A stretch of 64,000 nt of DNA, taken from an uncultured Roseburia sp. (GTDB taxonomy: Bacteria > Bacillota > Clostridia > Lachnospirales > Lachnospiraceae). Position numbers and translations under genes: made by a program. Under the pieces are notes generated by a model. It saw only the letters and a program-made list of their open reading frames with translations. It had not been told where the DNA came from and did not search any database. Location of the stretch: contig CANRYS010000014.1 of NCBI GenBank assembly GCA_947644305.1, positions 1 to 64,000 on the forward strand, in the 5' to 3' direction. Shown here one piece after another: positions 35,321-43,479 of this stretch (positions are counted from its first letter, which is position 1; every line of letters starts with the position of its first letter).

Positions 35321-35453
35321 AATGAACGCATAAGCACGAACGCAGATTTTTTGCTGCATACATGTCTGCTCGCAGACAGATGTATGTGGCAAAAAGTCTA
35401 TGTGAGTCTAACGAACACGGAGAAACCGTAGGTTTCGACGTGAGTGCTTATGC
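35321..35453 (+). repeat. 133-bp cloverleaf-like repeat, copy A
   Basis: A structured intergenic repeat with a 10-bp outer stem (GCATAAGCAC/GTGCTTATGC). It encloses a long arm (AGA.TTTTTGC...GCAAAAAGTCT capped by CATACAT..TCTGC/GCAGA..ATGTATG) and a short arm (GAAACC/GGTTTC). Copy B at 47059-47191 is the same length, about 92% identical and inverted in the genome. It fills most of the 380-nt gap between the divergent surface-protein and Mini-III genes. No transposase is linked. It could be a MITE-like element or an expressed structured RNA. Confidence 0.75.
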
Positions 35454-35544
35454 CAGCTACTTATATGATAAAATATATAGAAATATTTTGTCATTCCTAT
35501 GGCGGATATAGATACTATTTGAAAAATAAGGAGAACTCTTTATC

Positions 35545-35976
35545 ATGAACACAAATCACTTACTCGATGACATTCACAACTTCTTTCAAATCAGCCAAAA
35601 GGAGATCAATAGCTACTCTCCCCTTACCCTTGCCTATCTGGGAGATGCCGTATTTGAAATCGTAATCCGAACAATTATTGTTGAGAAAAAATCTGGCACC
35701 GTAAAATCCCTGCACCGGCAATCAAGCGATCTCGTCAACGCAAAAGCCCAGGCTGAACTTATGTCCCGAATCATGGGCGCTTTGACAGAACAAGAAATTT
35801 CCATCTTTAAGAGAGGCCGCAATGCCAAGTCTCATTCTGTGGCCAAAAATGCCAATATCCACGACTATCGTAATGCTACCGGTTTTGAGGCATTAATGGG
35901 CTACCTATATTTGAATGGTGAAATGGAACGTCTGCTGGAGCTGATCCAACTTGGTCTTGTAGAACTCTCTCAATAA
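35545..35976 (+). CDS. mrnC: Mini-ribonuclease III
   Basis: A 143-residue Mini-III, the RNase III catalytic domain without a dsRNA-binding domain, which matures the ends of 23S rRNA precursor in Firmicutes. Motifs: LTLAYLGDAVFEIVIR holds the conserved acidic residues of the active site, and NATGFEALMGYLYL provides the second acidic cluster. The length is typical. rlmB, a frequent neighbour of mrnC, lies 3 kb away on the other strand. AAGGAGAACTCTTTATC precedes the ATG. Confidence 0.9.
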   Translation: MNTNHLLDDIHNFFQISQKEINSYSPLTLAYLGDAVFEIVIRTIIVEKKSGTVKSLHRQSSDLVNAKAQAELMSRIMGALTEQEISIFKRGRNAKSHSVAKNANIHDYRNATGFEALMGYLYLNGEMERLLELIQLGLVELSQ

Positions 35977-35980
35977 TCCG

Positions 35981-38116
35981 TCAAAACAGGAATTCAAAAA
36001 CGGATATGACATTGAAAAAATGGGGAAACAGGAGCACCGCCCCGCAAAATAAACCGATCACTGTCACACAGAGCCCAAAACGCATTCTACTCATCGGCAT
36101 GCAAACCACCAAGAGCACTGCGAAACTTACAAAACCGCCAGCCAATAGATTACATGTGGAGACCACTACCTCGCTCATATGGAACAGCCGGGAGAAAAAT
36201 GCGATAACCACCAGGCCTCCGGTCAAAGTAACTGCTGCCGGCAGCGATATCCGTAAGACATTTTTCAAAAAACCTCTGGGAATCGTATCCTCATGGCGCT
36301 CCAGTGCTAGTACAAAACTGGGGATGCCGATGGATGTCGCACCGATCAGGCTGAGCTGGATCGGTATGAAGGGATACGTTTTTCCGATGATGATAAAAAG
36401 AACACACAATAATATAGAATACAATGTCTTTGTCAAATATAACGTACTAACTCTTTCTATATTAGATATAATCGTCCTTCCTTCATTTACGATTTCTTTC
36501 ATAGAGGAAAAATCCGAATCCAGGAGCACGATATGAGCGCTCTGCTTTGCCGCGTCGCTGCCGGATGCCATGGCAATCCCGCAATCCGCATCCTTAAGTG
36601 CCAGAACATCATTGACGCCATCCCCCACCATTCCTGTTACATTTCCCTCTGCTTCAAGGGCTTTTATGATACATTGTTTCGTCTCAGGAGAGACTCTGCC
36701 AAACACCTGATACTTATTGATTTCTTTCCGAAGCTGCTCCGGTTGTTCCGGCAATTCTCTTGCATCCACATATCTTTCTGCCCCGTCAAGCCCTGCCCGC
36801 TTCGCCACAACAGATACCGTCAATGGATTATCTCCCGACAAAATTTTGATATTCACACCTTTCTCCCGGAAAAAACGAAATGTCTCCGGGGCATCCTCTT
36901 TGATTACATCTGCCAGGACGATAAGTGCAAGGGGCTGTTTTTTTTCATCTGCCAGCAGCAGAACCCGCATCCCCTCTGCGGCAAATTGCTCCGCTTGTTC
37001 CAGCGCCCGTCTTTCTTCTGTGAGATATTCTGGCGCCCCAAGAAAATACTTCCTTTCTCCCTCTGCGCACCTCACTGTGATTCCCATATATTTCCGCTCT
37101 GAACTAAAAGGAATCTTATCTATAATATCCAAGCTTCTCGTATTTTCAAAATGCTTCCTCAGTGCCTCTGTGGTGTTGTTGGTCTCCTCAAAAGCGTAGG
37201 AGAGACTTTCCATGGCAGAATACACTTCCTTTTCTTCCGCTCTTCCTACTGGCAGCACCTTTTCCACCCGAAGTTCCCCGGTAGTAATCGTGCCTGTTTT
37301 GTCAAGGCAGAGCACATCCACTCTTGCCAGCGCCTCGATGGCTTCCATCTCCTGAACCAGAGCATTCTTCTTCGCCAGCCTTCCCACACCAAGAATGAAA
37401 GATATACTGGTCAGAAGTACCAGGCCCTCCGGAATCATTCCAAGTACTCCTGCCACAGTATTCACCAGGGAATCGGATATATCATTACCCGCCACCTGCC
37501 GCTGGATAACAAACAATACCGTTCCGATAGGCAGAATAGCATATCCTACATATTTTATTATTTTTTTTATGGCAATCTGCATCTCAGAAGTTGCCCGTCT
37601 CTTTGTCTTTGCTTTTTTTACAAGCTGTGTCGCATAATTATCTTCCCCTACATGAATGACTTCTGCCGTCGCCGTACCTGCCACTGCAGTACTCCCTGAA
37701 TATAGTATATCGCCGCCTTTTTTCAAAACTGCCAGGGATTCACCAGTGAGAAGGGACTCATTTACCTCCAGCCCCTGAGATTCTCTGGTCACACAGTCCA
37801 CCGGAATCTGGTCGCCAATTGATATCTGGATCGTATCCCCTTTCTTCAAACTTTCAATCGGAACTTCACGTATCTCCTCCCCCAGTACAAGTCTTGCCTT
37901 TGTCGCAGTGACCACGGACAGCGCATCCACCAGTTTCTTTACTTTTATTTCCTGGATGATTCCAATCAGGGCATTGGTAATGACAATCCCCATAAACAGC
38001 ATATTTTTATACTGGCCTGAAAAGAGGATCAAGCCCGCAAGTACAAGATTTAGAAAATTGAAATAAGTAAAGGTGTGGGAGGCGATAATCTCCCCTCTGC
38101 TCCTTAAAGCGTCCAT
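35981..38116 (-). CDS. Cation-transporting P-type ATPase (HAD-IC)
   Basis: 711 residues. Actuator domain with the SLLTGES loop (about 120), phosphorylation site LCLDKTGTITTGE, nucleotide-binding domain, and the hinge VTGMVGDGVNDVLALKDADCGIAMASGSDAAK. About ten membrane helices are predicted. The overall type resembles CtpE-like/Mg-Ca P2 ATPases. The N-terminal cytoplasmic segment of about 50 residues usual in the family is missing. The frame is closed by a stop 21 nt upstream of the ATG, and GGAG lies only 2 nt before it, so the annotated start is uncertain. The ion cannot be read from sequence. It ends 4 nt from the convergent mrnC gene. Confidence 0.88.
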   Translation of the reverse strand: MDALRSRGEIIASHTFTYFNFLNLVLAGLILFSGQYKNMLFMGIVITNALIGIIQEIKVKKLVDALSVVTATKARLVLGEEIREVPIESLKKGDTIQISIGDQIPVDCVTRESQGLEVNESLLTGESLAVLKKGGDILYSGSTAVAGTATAEVIHVGEDNYATQLVKKAKTKRRATSEMQIAIKKIIKYVGYAILPIGTVLFVIQRQVAGNDISDSLVNTVAGVLGMIPEGLVLLTSISFILGVGRLAKKNALVQEMEAIEALARVDVLCLDKTGTITTGELRVEKVLPVGRAEEKEVYSAMESLSYAFEETNNTTEALRKHFENTRSLDIIDKIPFSSERKYMGITVRCAEGERKYFLGAPEYLTEERRALEQAEQFAAEGMRVLLLADEKKQPLALIVLADVIKEDAPETFRFFREKGVNIKILSGDNPLTVSVVAKRAGLDGAERYVDARELPEQPEQLRKEINKYQVFGRVSPETKQCIIKALEAEGNVTGMVGDGVNDVLALKDADCGIAMASGSDAAKQSAHIVLLDSDFSSMKEIVNEGRTIISNIERVSTLYLTKTLYSILLCVLFIIIGKTYPFIPIQLSLIGATSIGIPSFVLALERHEDTIPRGFLKNVLRISLPAAVTLTGGLVVIAFFSRLFHMSEVVVSTCNLLAGGFVSFAVLLVVCMPMSRMRFGLCVTVIGLFCGAVLLFPHFFNVISVFEFLF

Positions 38117-38219
38117 ATCTCCTTTGTATGATGTTTATGGAAATAAAAACACCATGTTTCCTTTCTTTTTGATAAGTGTCTCAGTCTATTACTTTCCAAT
38201 GGATACGTCCTACAAATTG

Positions 38220-38260
38220 AAAAAAGAGAATCCCATGAGCTAACTCACGTCTCCTCTTTT
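38220..38260 (-). terminator. Terminator downstream of tRNA-Thr
   Basis: The minus strand folds AAAAGAG...CTCTTTT with an inner GTGAG/CTCAT hairpin, followed by TTTTC. It lies about 30 nt after the tRNA 3' end. Confidence 0.7.
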
Positions 38261-38289
38261 CCTATCTTTCACAACTTATGATTTTATAA

Positions 38290-38362
38290 AGCTAGCGACG
38301 GGAATCGAACCCGTGACCTCTTCACTACCAATGAAGTGCGCTACCGACTGTGCCACGCCAGC
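38290..38362 (-). tRNA. tRNA-Thr (GGT)
   Basis: A 73-nt cloverleaf. Acceptor GCTGGCG/CGCTAGC with a G-T wobble, T-arm GGGTTCGATTCCC, anticodon stem CTTCA/TGAAG with loop TTGGTAG, anticodon GGT. The 3' CCA is not encoded. Confidence 0.95.
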
Positions 38363-38424
38363 TTAGATTAATTTCTAACCCACGCATTATTGTAGCAGAG
38401 TAATATGATTATGTCAACAGGTAA

Positions 38425-39039
38425 TCAACACAATTCACCTAATTTTTTCTTAATGCGCTGAAGGGCGTTATCGATCGACTTCGGTGTACGTCCCAAATGC
38501 TCTGCAATCTGCTGATAACTCATGCCCTCGATGTATAAATTTACCACATTTTGCTCAAACTGACTCAGTTGGTTCTGAATGTATGCCTCGATCTTGCCCA
38601 CCCGTTCCCTGTCGATCATAATATCTTCTGGATTGGATATTCCATTTTTCTCCAGAGTTTCTCCCAGAGTTTGTCCCGTCTCCTCGGTTCCGCCCCCTCC
38701 CACCGGGACATCCAGAGAAACATAGGAATTCAGAGGCGAGTTCTTGAGCCGGTTTGCTCCCTTTACTGCATTATACAGTTGCCGCTCGACACATAAATTA
38801 GCAAATCCATAAAAAGAATTTTCTTTTTCCGGCTGATAATCACGAATTGCCTTAAACAGCCCGATCATCCCCTCTTGGATCAGATCGTCACTGTCGCCCC
38901 CGATCAGGTAAAGCGCCCTAGCCTTTTTGCGCACCAAATTTTTATACTTTTCCATGAGATAATCTACACCGGAATTGTCCCCCTGCCGGATTTGAAATAT
39001 GATTTCCTCATCACTCAGATCATCATACTGCTCTGCCAT
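38425..39039 (-). CDS. sigH: RNA polymerase sigma factor SigH (sporulation transition)
   Basis: A 204-residue sigma-70-family protein with region 2 (LIQEGMIGLFKAIRDYQPEKENSFYGFANLCVERQLYNAVK) and region 4 (QFEQNVVNLYIEGMSYQQIAEHLGRTPKSIDNALQRIKKKLG). Sequence and length match SigH of sporulating Firmicutes, which activates early sporulation and transition-phase genes. It lies beside rlmB, the usual cluster order in Clostridia (rlmB-sigH). It is therefore evidence for a spore-forming lineage. Confidence 0.93.
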   Translation of the reverse strand: MAEQYDDLSDEEIIFQIRQGDNSGVDYLMEKYKNLVRKKARALYLIGGDSDDLIQEGMIGLFKAIRDYQPEKENSFYGFANLCVERQLYNAVKGANRLKNSPLNSYVSLDVPVGGGGTEETGQTLGETLEKNGISNPEDIMIDRERVGKIEAYIQNQLSQFEQNVVNLYIEGMSYQQIAEHLGRTPKSIDNALQRIKKKLGELC

Positions 39040-39078
39040 ACATTTCCTTTCCCCTAAGTAAATACAACGGACATAAAG

Positions 39079-39840
39079 TTAATTATTAATATTCGTTGTA
39101 CTTGCATATTTCCTTTGTCTTACGATCTCAAATGCAAGAACTCCTGCCGCCACAGAGGCATTCAGAGAATCGATATCTCCTGACATGGGGATCGCTGACT
39201 TAAAGTCGCAGTGCTCCCTCACCAACCTCGACACACCAGATCCTTCATTGCCGATCACCAGTCCAATAGAGCCTTTCAGATTCTGGTGGTACATGATCTC
39301 GCCTTCCATGTCCGCACACACAAACCACATTCCCTTTTCCTTGAGCTGCTCCATTTCAGCAGAAAGATTTGTCACCTTTGCCACTGGGGTATAATGAATC
39401 GCTCCAGCAGATGCTTTCACCACCGTGGCAGTCAGTCCCACCGCCCGACGCTTCGGGATGATCACTCCATGTGCCCCTGCTAGATTGGCGGTACGGATAA
39501 TAGCTCCCAGGTTATGGGGATCCTCAATACCATCCAGCAGAAAAATAAAGGGCTCCTCGCCTCTCTGCTCTGCCAGCTCAAACATGTCTTCCACAGTACT
39601 GTAATGAAATGCCGACAGAACGGCCAATACCCCTTGATGTTTCCCAGTTTCACTCATATGGTCCAGGCGCTCTTTGGGGACAAAATCTACCAGGGTTCCT
39701 GCTTTTTTGGCCTCCCTTAATATGCTCAGCACCGGACCATCCTTACACCCTTTCAGCACAAACAGCTTTTCGATCAGTTTTCCCGCACGAAATGCCTCCA
39801 ATACGCTGTGGCGCCCCTCTAATCTGCTCTCGTCTTCCAT
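39079..39840 (-). CDS. rlmB: 23S rRNA (guanosine-2'-O)-methyltransferase, SpoU/RlmB type
   Basis: 253 residues. N-terminal SpoU_sub_bind domain (EGRHSVLEAFRAGK) and a C-terminal trefoil-knot SpoU domain with LDGIEDPHNLGAIIRTANLAGAHGV, VIGNEGSGVSRLV and IPMSGDIDSLNASVAAGVLAFE motifs, typical of the AdoMet-binding knot. It modifies G2251-equivalent in 23S rRNA. The start is placed at 39840 (ATG preceded by AAGGAGAGGAAA) rather than an upstream ATG that contains the ribosome binding site. It precedes sigH by 39 nt. Confidence 0.93.
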   Translation of the reverse strand: MEDESRLEGRHSVLEAFRAGKLIEKLFVLKGCKDGPVLSILREAKKAGTLVDFVPKERLDHMSETGKHQGVLAVLSAFHYSTVEDMFELAEQRGEEPFIFLLDGIEDPHNLGAIIRTANLAGAHGVIIPKRRAVGLTATVVKASAGAIHYTPVAKVTNLSAEMEQLKEKGMWFVCADMEGEIMYHQNLKGSIGLVIGNEGSGVSRLVREHCDFKSAIPMSGDIDSLNASVAAGVLAFEIVRQRKYASTTNINN

Positions 39841-39857
39841 TTTCCTCTCCTTCACAT

Positions 39858-40718
39858 TCAGGTAATGTCGTTTATATATACATGTAATCCAGTTACTTCC
39901 TCTTTCATATTTAACGGTTTTGCCATGATATACGGTTTCTCAGACTGCCTAATTCGGATTCCCCCACCAGACACCTCTCCCAAAAAATATCCGTCCAAAA
40001 TGGTAACCTTTTTGGTCTCTTCTTCATCCAGATAAGCACATAGTGATTCCATGACCTTCCTGCCATCTTTAGGGTCACAGATCACTTCTGTCACCTCATA
40101 ATCATCCTCTTCCCGGGTGTAAGCCGCCATACCGCGAATCTTCCTGCCATCCCATAAAGCTACCACTTCACCTTCCAATGCCTTCATTTCCTTATGAAGC
40201 TGTGACAAATATTCTGTGCTGTGATACATGTAAAAATCCAGGTCAGAAGCTGTCAAAAGATCACAAGAGAATTTCTCCATTTCCTTTATATTTTCCTTGT
40301 CCATCTGAGATAAAGGCACCACCTCATACCACTTCTTTTTATGCCCATACACCTCAATTTGCCCATGGTAATATACTGGCAAAAACCCAAGAGGTCGATA
40401 AATTCTCTCGTCCGCCGGACTGAGGAAAGCAAGGCGGGCTCCAGCCTCCCCAAATTCAGCCAGTCCCTGTTCGATATTTGTTCTCATGTGTCCTCGGCCA
40501 CGGCTTTCTTCTCTGGTAGCCACGCCCACAATATAGGGACAAGAACAGATCTCCCCTCGGTAGATCATCTCGTAAGGCGTAAAAAACGCCATACTCACCA
40601 ATTCGTCATTCTCATATCTGGAGTAGATTTTACTTCTTTTCGCCTTTTCTTTAAAATAATAATCGATATATTTGTCCGTATCACCAAATATTTCTTTCCA
40701 AAGTTCCCGATGGTTCAT
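39858..40718 (-). CDS. GNAT N-acetyltransferase (Eis-like layout)
   Basis: A 286-residue protein whose N-terminal half is a GNAT domain: VSMAFFTPYEM, then PYIVGVATREESRGRGHMRTNIEQGLAEF with the R-G-x-G acetyl-CoA loop. A second region follows containing VVALWDGRKIRGMAAYTREEDDYEV. This two-part layout resembles Eis-type acetyltransferases, but substrate assignment is not possible. The start is ambiguous. ATG at 40718 has AGAGGG about 10 nt upstream and is preferred. An upstream in-frame ATG at 40766 would overlap the ispF stop and has no ribosome binding site. Confidence 0.78.
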   Translation of the reverse strand: MNHRELWKEIFGDTDKYIDYYFKEKAKRSKIYSRYENDELVSMAFFTPYEMIYRGEICSCPYIVGVATREESRGRGHMRTNIEQGLAEFGEAGARLAFLSPADERIYRPLGFLPVYYHGQIEVYGHKKKWYEVVPLSQMDKENIKEMEKFSCDLLTASDLDFYMYHSTEYLSQLHKEMKALEGEVVALWDGRKIRGMAAYTREEDDYEVTEVICDPKDGRKVMESLCAYLDEEETKKVTILDGYFLGEVSGGGIRIRQSEKPYIMAKPLNMKEEVTGLHVYINDIT

Positions 40719-40755
40719 TCCAGAGAATCCCTCTCTTTCTCTCGATGGCGCCAAG

Positions 40756-41232
40756 TCAGTCATCATTGTTTAATATGCACACCGCATGAGAAGATATCCC
40801 TTCCCCAGCTCCCGTGAACCCGAGCCCTTCTTCAGTCGTCGCCTTTATACTGATCTGACTAAGCTCTATAGAGAGCGCTCTGGCTATATTTTCTCGCATA
40901 TTCTCTATATGTGGTGCCATTTTAGGGCTTTGGGCGATAATGACGGAATCAATATTCACTACGGAGTATCCATTTTCTTTTAGCAACCCCGCCACATGCT
41001 CCAACAGGGCAATGCTGGAAATCCCCCGATAGGCTTCCTCCGTATCAGAAAAGTGTTTTCCTATATCTCCCAGAGCCGCCGCTCCCAGAAGAGCATCCAT
41101 GATGGCATGTACCAATACATCTGCGTCGGAATGACCAAGCAGTCCGTATTCATGATCGATCTTTACCCCACCAAGTATCAGATCTCTGTCCTTAACCAGT
41201 CTGTGTACATCATATCCTGTACCAATTCGCAT
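40756..41232 (-). CDS. ispF: 2-C-methyl-D-erythritol 2,4-cyclodiphosphate synthase
   Basis: A 158-residue IspF of the MEP isoprenoid pathway. Metal-binding residues are visible at the N-terminus (GYDVHRL) and in [40 protein letters not shown] lies near the C-terminus. The length is standard. It lies upstream of the acetyltransferase gene. The genes ispD or ispE are not nearby. Confidence 0.95.
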   Translation of the reverse strand: MRIGTGYDVHRLVKDRDLILGGVKIDHEYGLLGHSDADVLVHAIMDALLGAAALGDIGKHFSDTEEAYRGISSIALLEHVAGLLKENGYSVVNIDSVIIAQSPKMAPHIENMRENIARALSIELSQISIKATTEEGLGFTGAGEGISSHAVCILNNDD

Positions 41233-41310
41233 AGGCTGACCTCCTTTTTACTGAGAACTTCCCCGCTCGCCGTGCTATTCTTCGCTGCTCCGCAGATGTC
41301 AAACTTTACT

Positions 41311-41340
41311 AAAAGAAAAAGCCTTGAATAATCAAGGCTT
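41311..41340 (-). terminator. Terminator of the tRNA-Val/tRNA-Met pair
   Basis: The minus strand has AAGCCTTGAT/ATCAAGGCTT followed by TTTTCTTTT, 6 nt after the tRNA-Met 3' end. Confidence 0.85.
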
Positions 41341-41345
41341 ACAAG

Positions 41346-41419
41346 TAGCGGGAAAGGGATTTGAACCCCCGACACCACGGGTATGAACCGTGTGCTCTTG
41401 CCAACTGAGCTATCCCGCC
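41346..41419 (-). tRNA. tRNA-Met (CAT), elongator type
   Basis: A 74-nt cloverleaf. Acceptor GGCGGGA/TCCCGCT, T-arm GGGGTTCAAATCCC, anticodon stem CACGG/CCGTG with loop TTCATAC, anticodon CAT. The GGCGGG acceptor and D-arm match elongator tRNA-Met of Firmicutes rather than initiator or Ile2. No CCA is encoded. Confidence 0.92.
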
Positions 41420-41472
41420 ATATGCCATATAAAATGGCTTTATATTAAGCTGCCACAAAATAAGAAAATAAA

Positions 41473-41545
41473 TGGGACCTACAGGGCTCGAACCTGTGAC
41501 CCTCTGCTTGTAAGGCAGATGCTCTCCCAGCTGAGCTAAGATCCC
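41473..41545 (-). tRNA. tRNA-Val (TAC)
   Basis: A 73-nt cloverleaf. Acceptor GGGATCT/AGGTCCC, T-arm CAGGTTCGAGCCCTG, anticodon stem TCTGC/GCAGA with loop CTTACAA, anticodon TAC. It lies 53 nt upstream of tRNA-Met and shares its transcript. Confidence 0.95.
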
Positions 41546-41687
41546 ATACGCCATTCGCTTATCAGCAGCGCCATTGACTATTATATTAGGACAAGACGAA
41601 TTTGTCAAGCCTTTTTTTACTTTTTTCTGTTTTTTTGTTTATTTTTTTCCATAAGACCTTTTTTTCATGGAAAATAAACTTAATTTT

Positions 41688-42179
41688 CTAGAGAAATAAT
41701 GCCGTAAAGGTTCCTGCTGCCACCACGCTGAGCGTATACATAATCACGCCCGCCAGAAGCACGCCACCCATAGCTGCTAACGCACTAGACTTGAAATCCA
41801 TATCCAAAAGGCTTGCTGCCAGTGTACCGGTCCATGCACCTGTCCCTGGGAGGGGAATACCAACAAATAGAAGAAGTGCTACAAAAAGACCTTTTCCAGC
41901 CTTTTCCTGAAGTTTTTTTCCTCCCTTTTCGCCTTTTTCCAGGCAAAAAGTAAAAAACTTTCCGATAACCGGCTTGTCCGCTCCCCATTCCAGCATTTTT
42001 CTGGCAAAGAGGTAGATAAAGGGAACCGGAAGCATATTTCCCACCACTGCTACGACAAAAGAGATCGGCATAGAAATGTCATATCCCGCCGCCATATAGG
42101 TCGCTGCAATAGGAATCGCTCCCCTCAATTCAACGATAGGTACCATAGATACTAAAAAAACAATTAAATACTGTAACAT
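41688..42179 (-). CDS. Small multidrug-export-like membrane protein (COG2426)
   Basis: A 163-residue polytopic membrane protein with four to five predicted helices. The N-terminal VPIVELRGAIPIAATYMAAGYDISM and the glycine-rich GIPLPGTGAWTGTLAASLL segment are characteristic of the small multidrug export family (COG2426). Direct transport evidence for the family is limited. It is a single gene with AAAGGATTAATATAAA before the ATG. Confidence 0.82.
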   Translation of the reverse strand: MLQYLIVFLVSMVPIVELRGAIPIAATYMAAGYDISMPISFVVAVVGNMLPVPFIYLFARKMLEWGADKPVIGKFFTFCLEKGEKGGKKLQEKAGKGLFVALLLFVGIPLPGTGAWTGTLAASLLDMDFKSSALAAMGGVLLAGVIMYTLSVVAAGTFTALFL

Positions 42180-42226
42180 TTTATATTAATCCTTTCATTT
42201 ATGGTATTGCCGGTGAGAGCGGCATG

Positions 42227-42709
42227 TCATATTTTACAAATCTCGATCTGAACTTCTCCACCCTCTGCGAAATCAATAACCGCATAAGTAGGAATGCCAT
42301 CACCCTGTCTCGGTTTGGAGATGCTGCCCGGATTTAGGATCGTCAGTTGGGAGGTCTGCTCCACAAAAGGAATGTGGGTGTGACCATACATAACAATATC
42401 CGCTTCCTGTTCCAATGCCCAATACTTAAGGATGTTCACTCCGCCAACCACGTGCTGTCTGTGCCCGTGAGTCATGGCGATGCGGTGGCCATGCAACGGA
42501 AACACAAGGTACTCCGGCGCATCCGATGACCAATCACAATTCCCCCTGACCATATAAACAGGTCCTGGAATAGAATTTCTCAGTCTGTCACCATGATTCT
42601 CTACATCTCCCAGAAAAAAGACTCCCTCTGCTTCTTTATGTTGTTTGATGATGTCCAGCATTTTCTCATCTCTTCCATGCGAGTCGCTGAACACTAGATA
42701 TTTTGCCAT
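42227..42709 (-). CDS. YfcE/MJ0936-type metallophosphoesterase
   Basis: A 160-residue calcineurin-like phosphodiesterase of the small MJ0936/YfcE group. Metal-binding motifs in order: FSDSHGRDE, FFLGDVENHGD, VRGNCDW, MTHGHRQ and MYGHTHIPF. Such enzymes cleave phosphodiesters in vitro, and the natural substrate is usually unknown. It is co-oriented with rdgB upstream, with which YfcE-like genes often cluster in Firmicutes (rph-rdgB-yfcE). Confidence 0.9.
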   Translation of the reverse strand: MAKYLVFSDSHGRDEKMLDIIKQHKEAEGVFFLGDVENHGDRLRNSIPGPVYMVRGNCDWSSDAPEYLVFPLHGHRIAMTHGHRQHVVGGVNILKYWALEQEADIVMYGHTHIPFVEQTSQLTILNPGSISKPRQGDGIPTYAVIDFAEGGEVQIEICKI

Positions 42710-42761
42710 ATCATATATTCTCCCGATAAAGGTGCCGCCATTACAATAAATACTGCATGTA

Positions 42762-43346
42762 CTACTTCAATTTCTCTACCATTTTCCTCAATGCGATCCC
42801 CCGATGGCTGATGCGGTTCTTTTCTTCCGGCTCCATTTCCCCGGTAGTGCAGCCCCGTTCTGGCAGATAAAAGATCGGATCGTAGCCAAAACCATTGGTT
42901 CCCTTCGGCTCATGCGCCAGAACTCCTTCTATTACCCCTCTGGTGGTATCGACTCTTCCATCTGGATAAGCACAGGCGATCACGCACACAAACCGCGCCG
43001 TCCTTTCACCTTCTTGGGCCGCTTCGCAGCGACGGAGCAGATCTGCATTTTTTATATCATAGGACGTCTCTTCTCCCAGATATCTAGCAGAATAGATGCC
43101 AGGCTCACCATTCAGATAATCTACCTCAAAACCGGAATCATCCGCCAACACCATCTCTCCTGTCTCTTCACAGATGGCCTTTGCTTTGATCACAGCATTC
43201 TCTTCAAAACTGGCTCCATCTTCCACGATATCTGTATGTATGTCCAAATCTTTGAGAGAATATACGTCATAACCCCCTCCCAGAATCTGGCGGATCTCAT
43301 TTACTTTTCCCTGATTATTGGTCGCAAATATAAGTTTCTTTGCCAT
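42762..43346 (-). CDS. rdgB: XTP/dITP diphosphatase (Ham1/RdgB)
   Basis: A 194-residue inosine triphosphate pyrophosphatase that removes non-canonical purine nucleotides. Signatures: FATNNQGKVNEI at the N-terminus, LADDSGFEVDYLNGEPGIYSARYLGEE, TRGVIEGVLAHEPKGTNGFGYDPIF near the C-terminus, and SHRGIALRKM at the end. The start is set at 43346 with GAGGAATATT upstream. A longer frame adds an unlikely leader. The typical rdgB-yfcE order is kept. Confidence 0.95.
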   Translation of the reverse strand: MAKKLIFATNNQGKVNEIRQILGGGYDVYSLKDLDIHTDIVEDGASFEENAVIKAKAICEETGEMVLADDSGFEVDYLNGEPGIYSARYLGEETSYDIKNADLLRRCEAAQEGERTARFVCVIACAYPDGRVDTTRGVIEGVLAHEPKGTNGFGYDPIFYLPERGCTTGEMEPEEKNRISHRGIALRKMVEKLK

Positions 43347-43479
43347 AATATTCCTCACTTCTTTCTTAGTATAATCGGTACAGCGTAAAATAGCAAGCAA
43401 CTTTTACATATGGTGGTGCTGTTGAAAGCGGCATAGAATTTTAAAAAGGTACTTCCTTCTCTGCACACGTCCCGACAAA

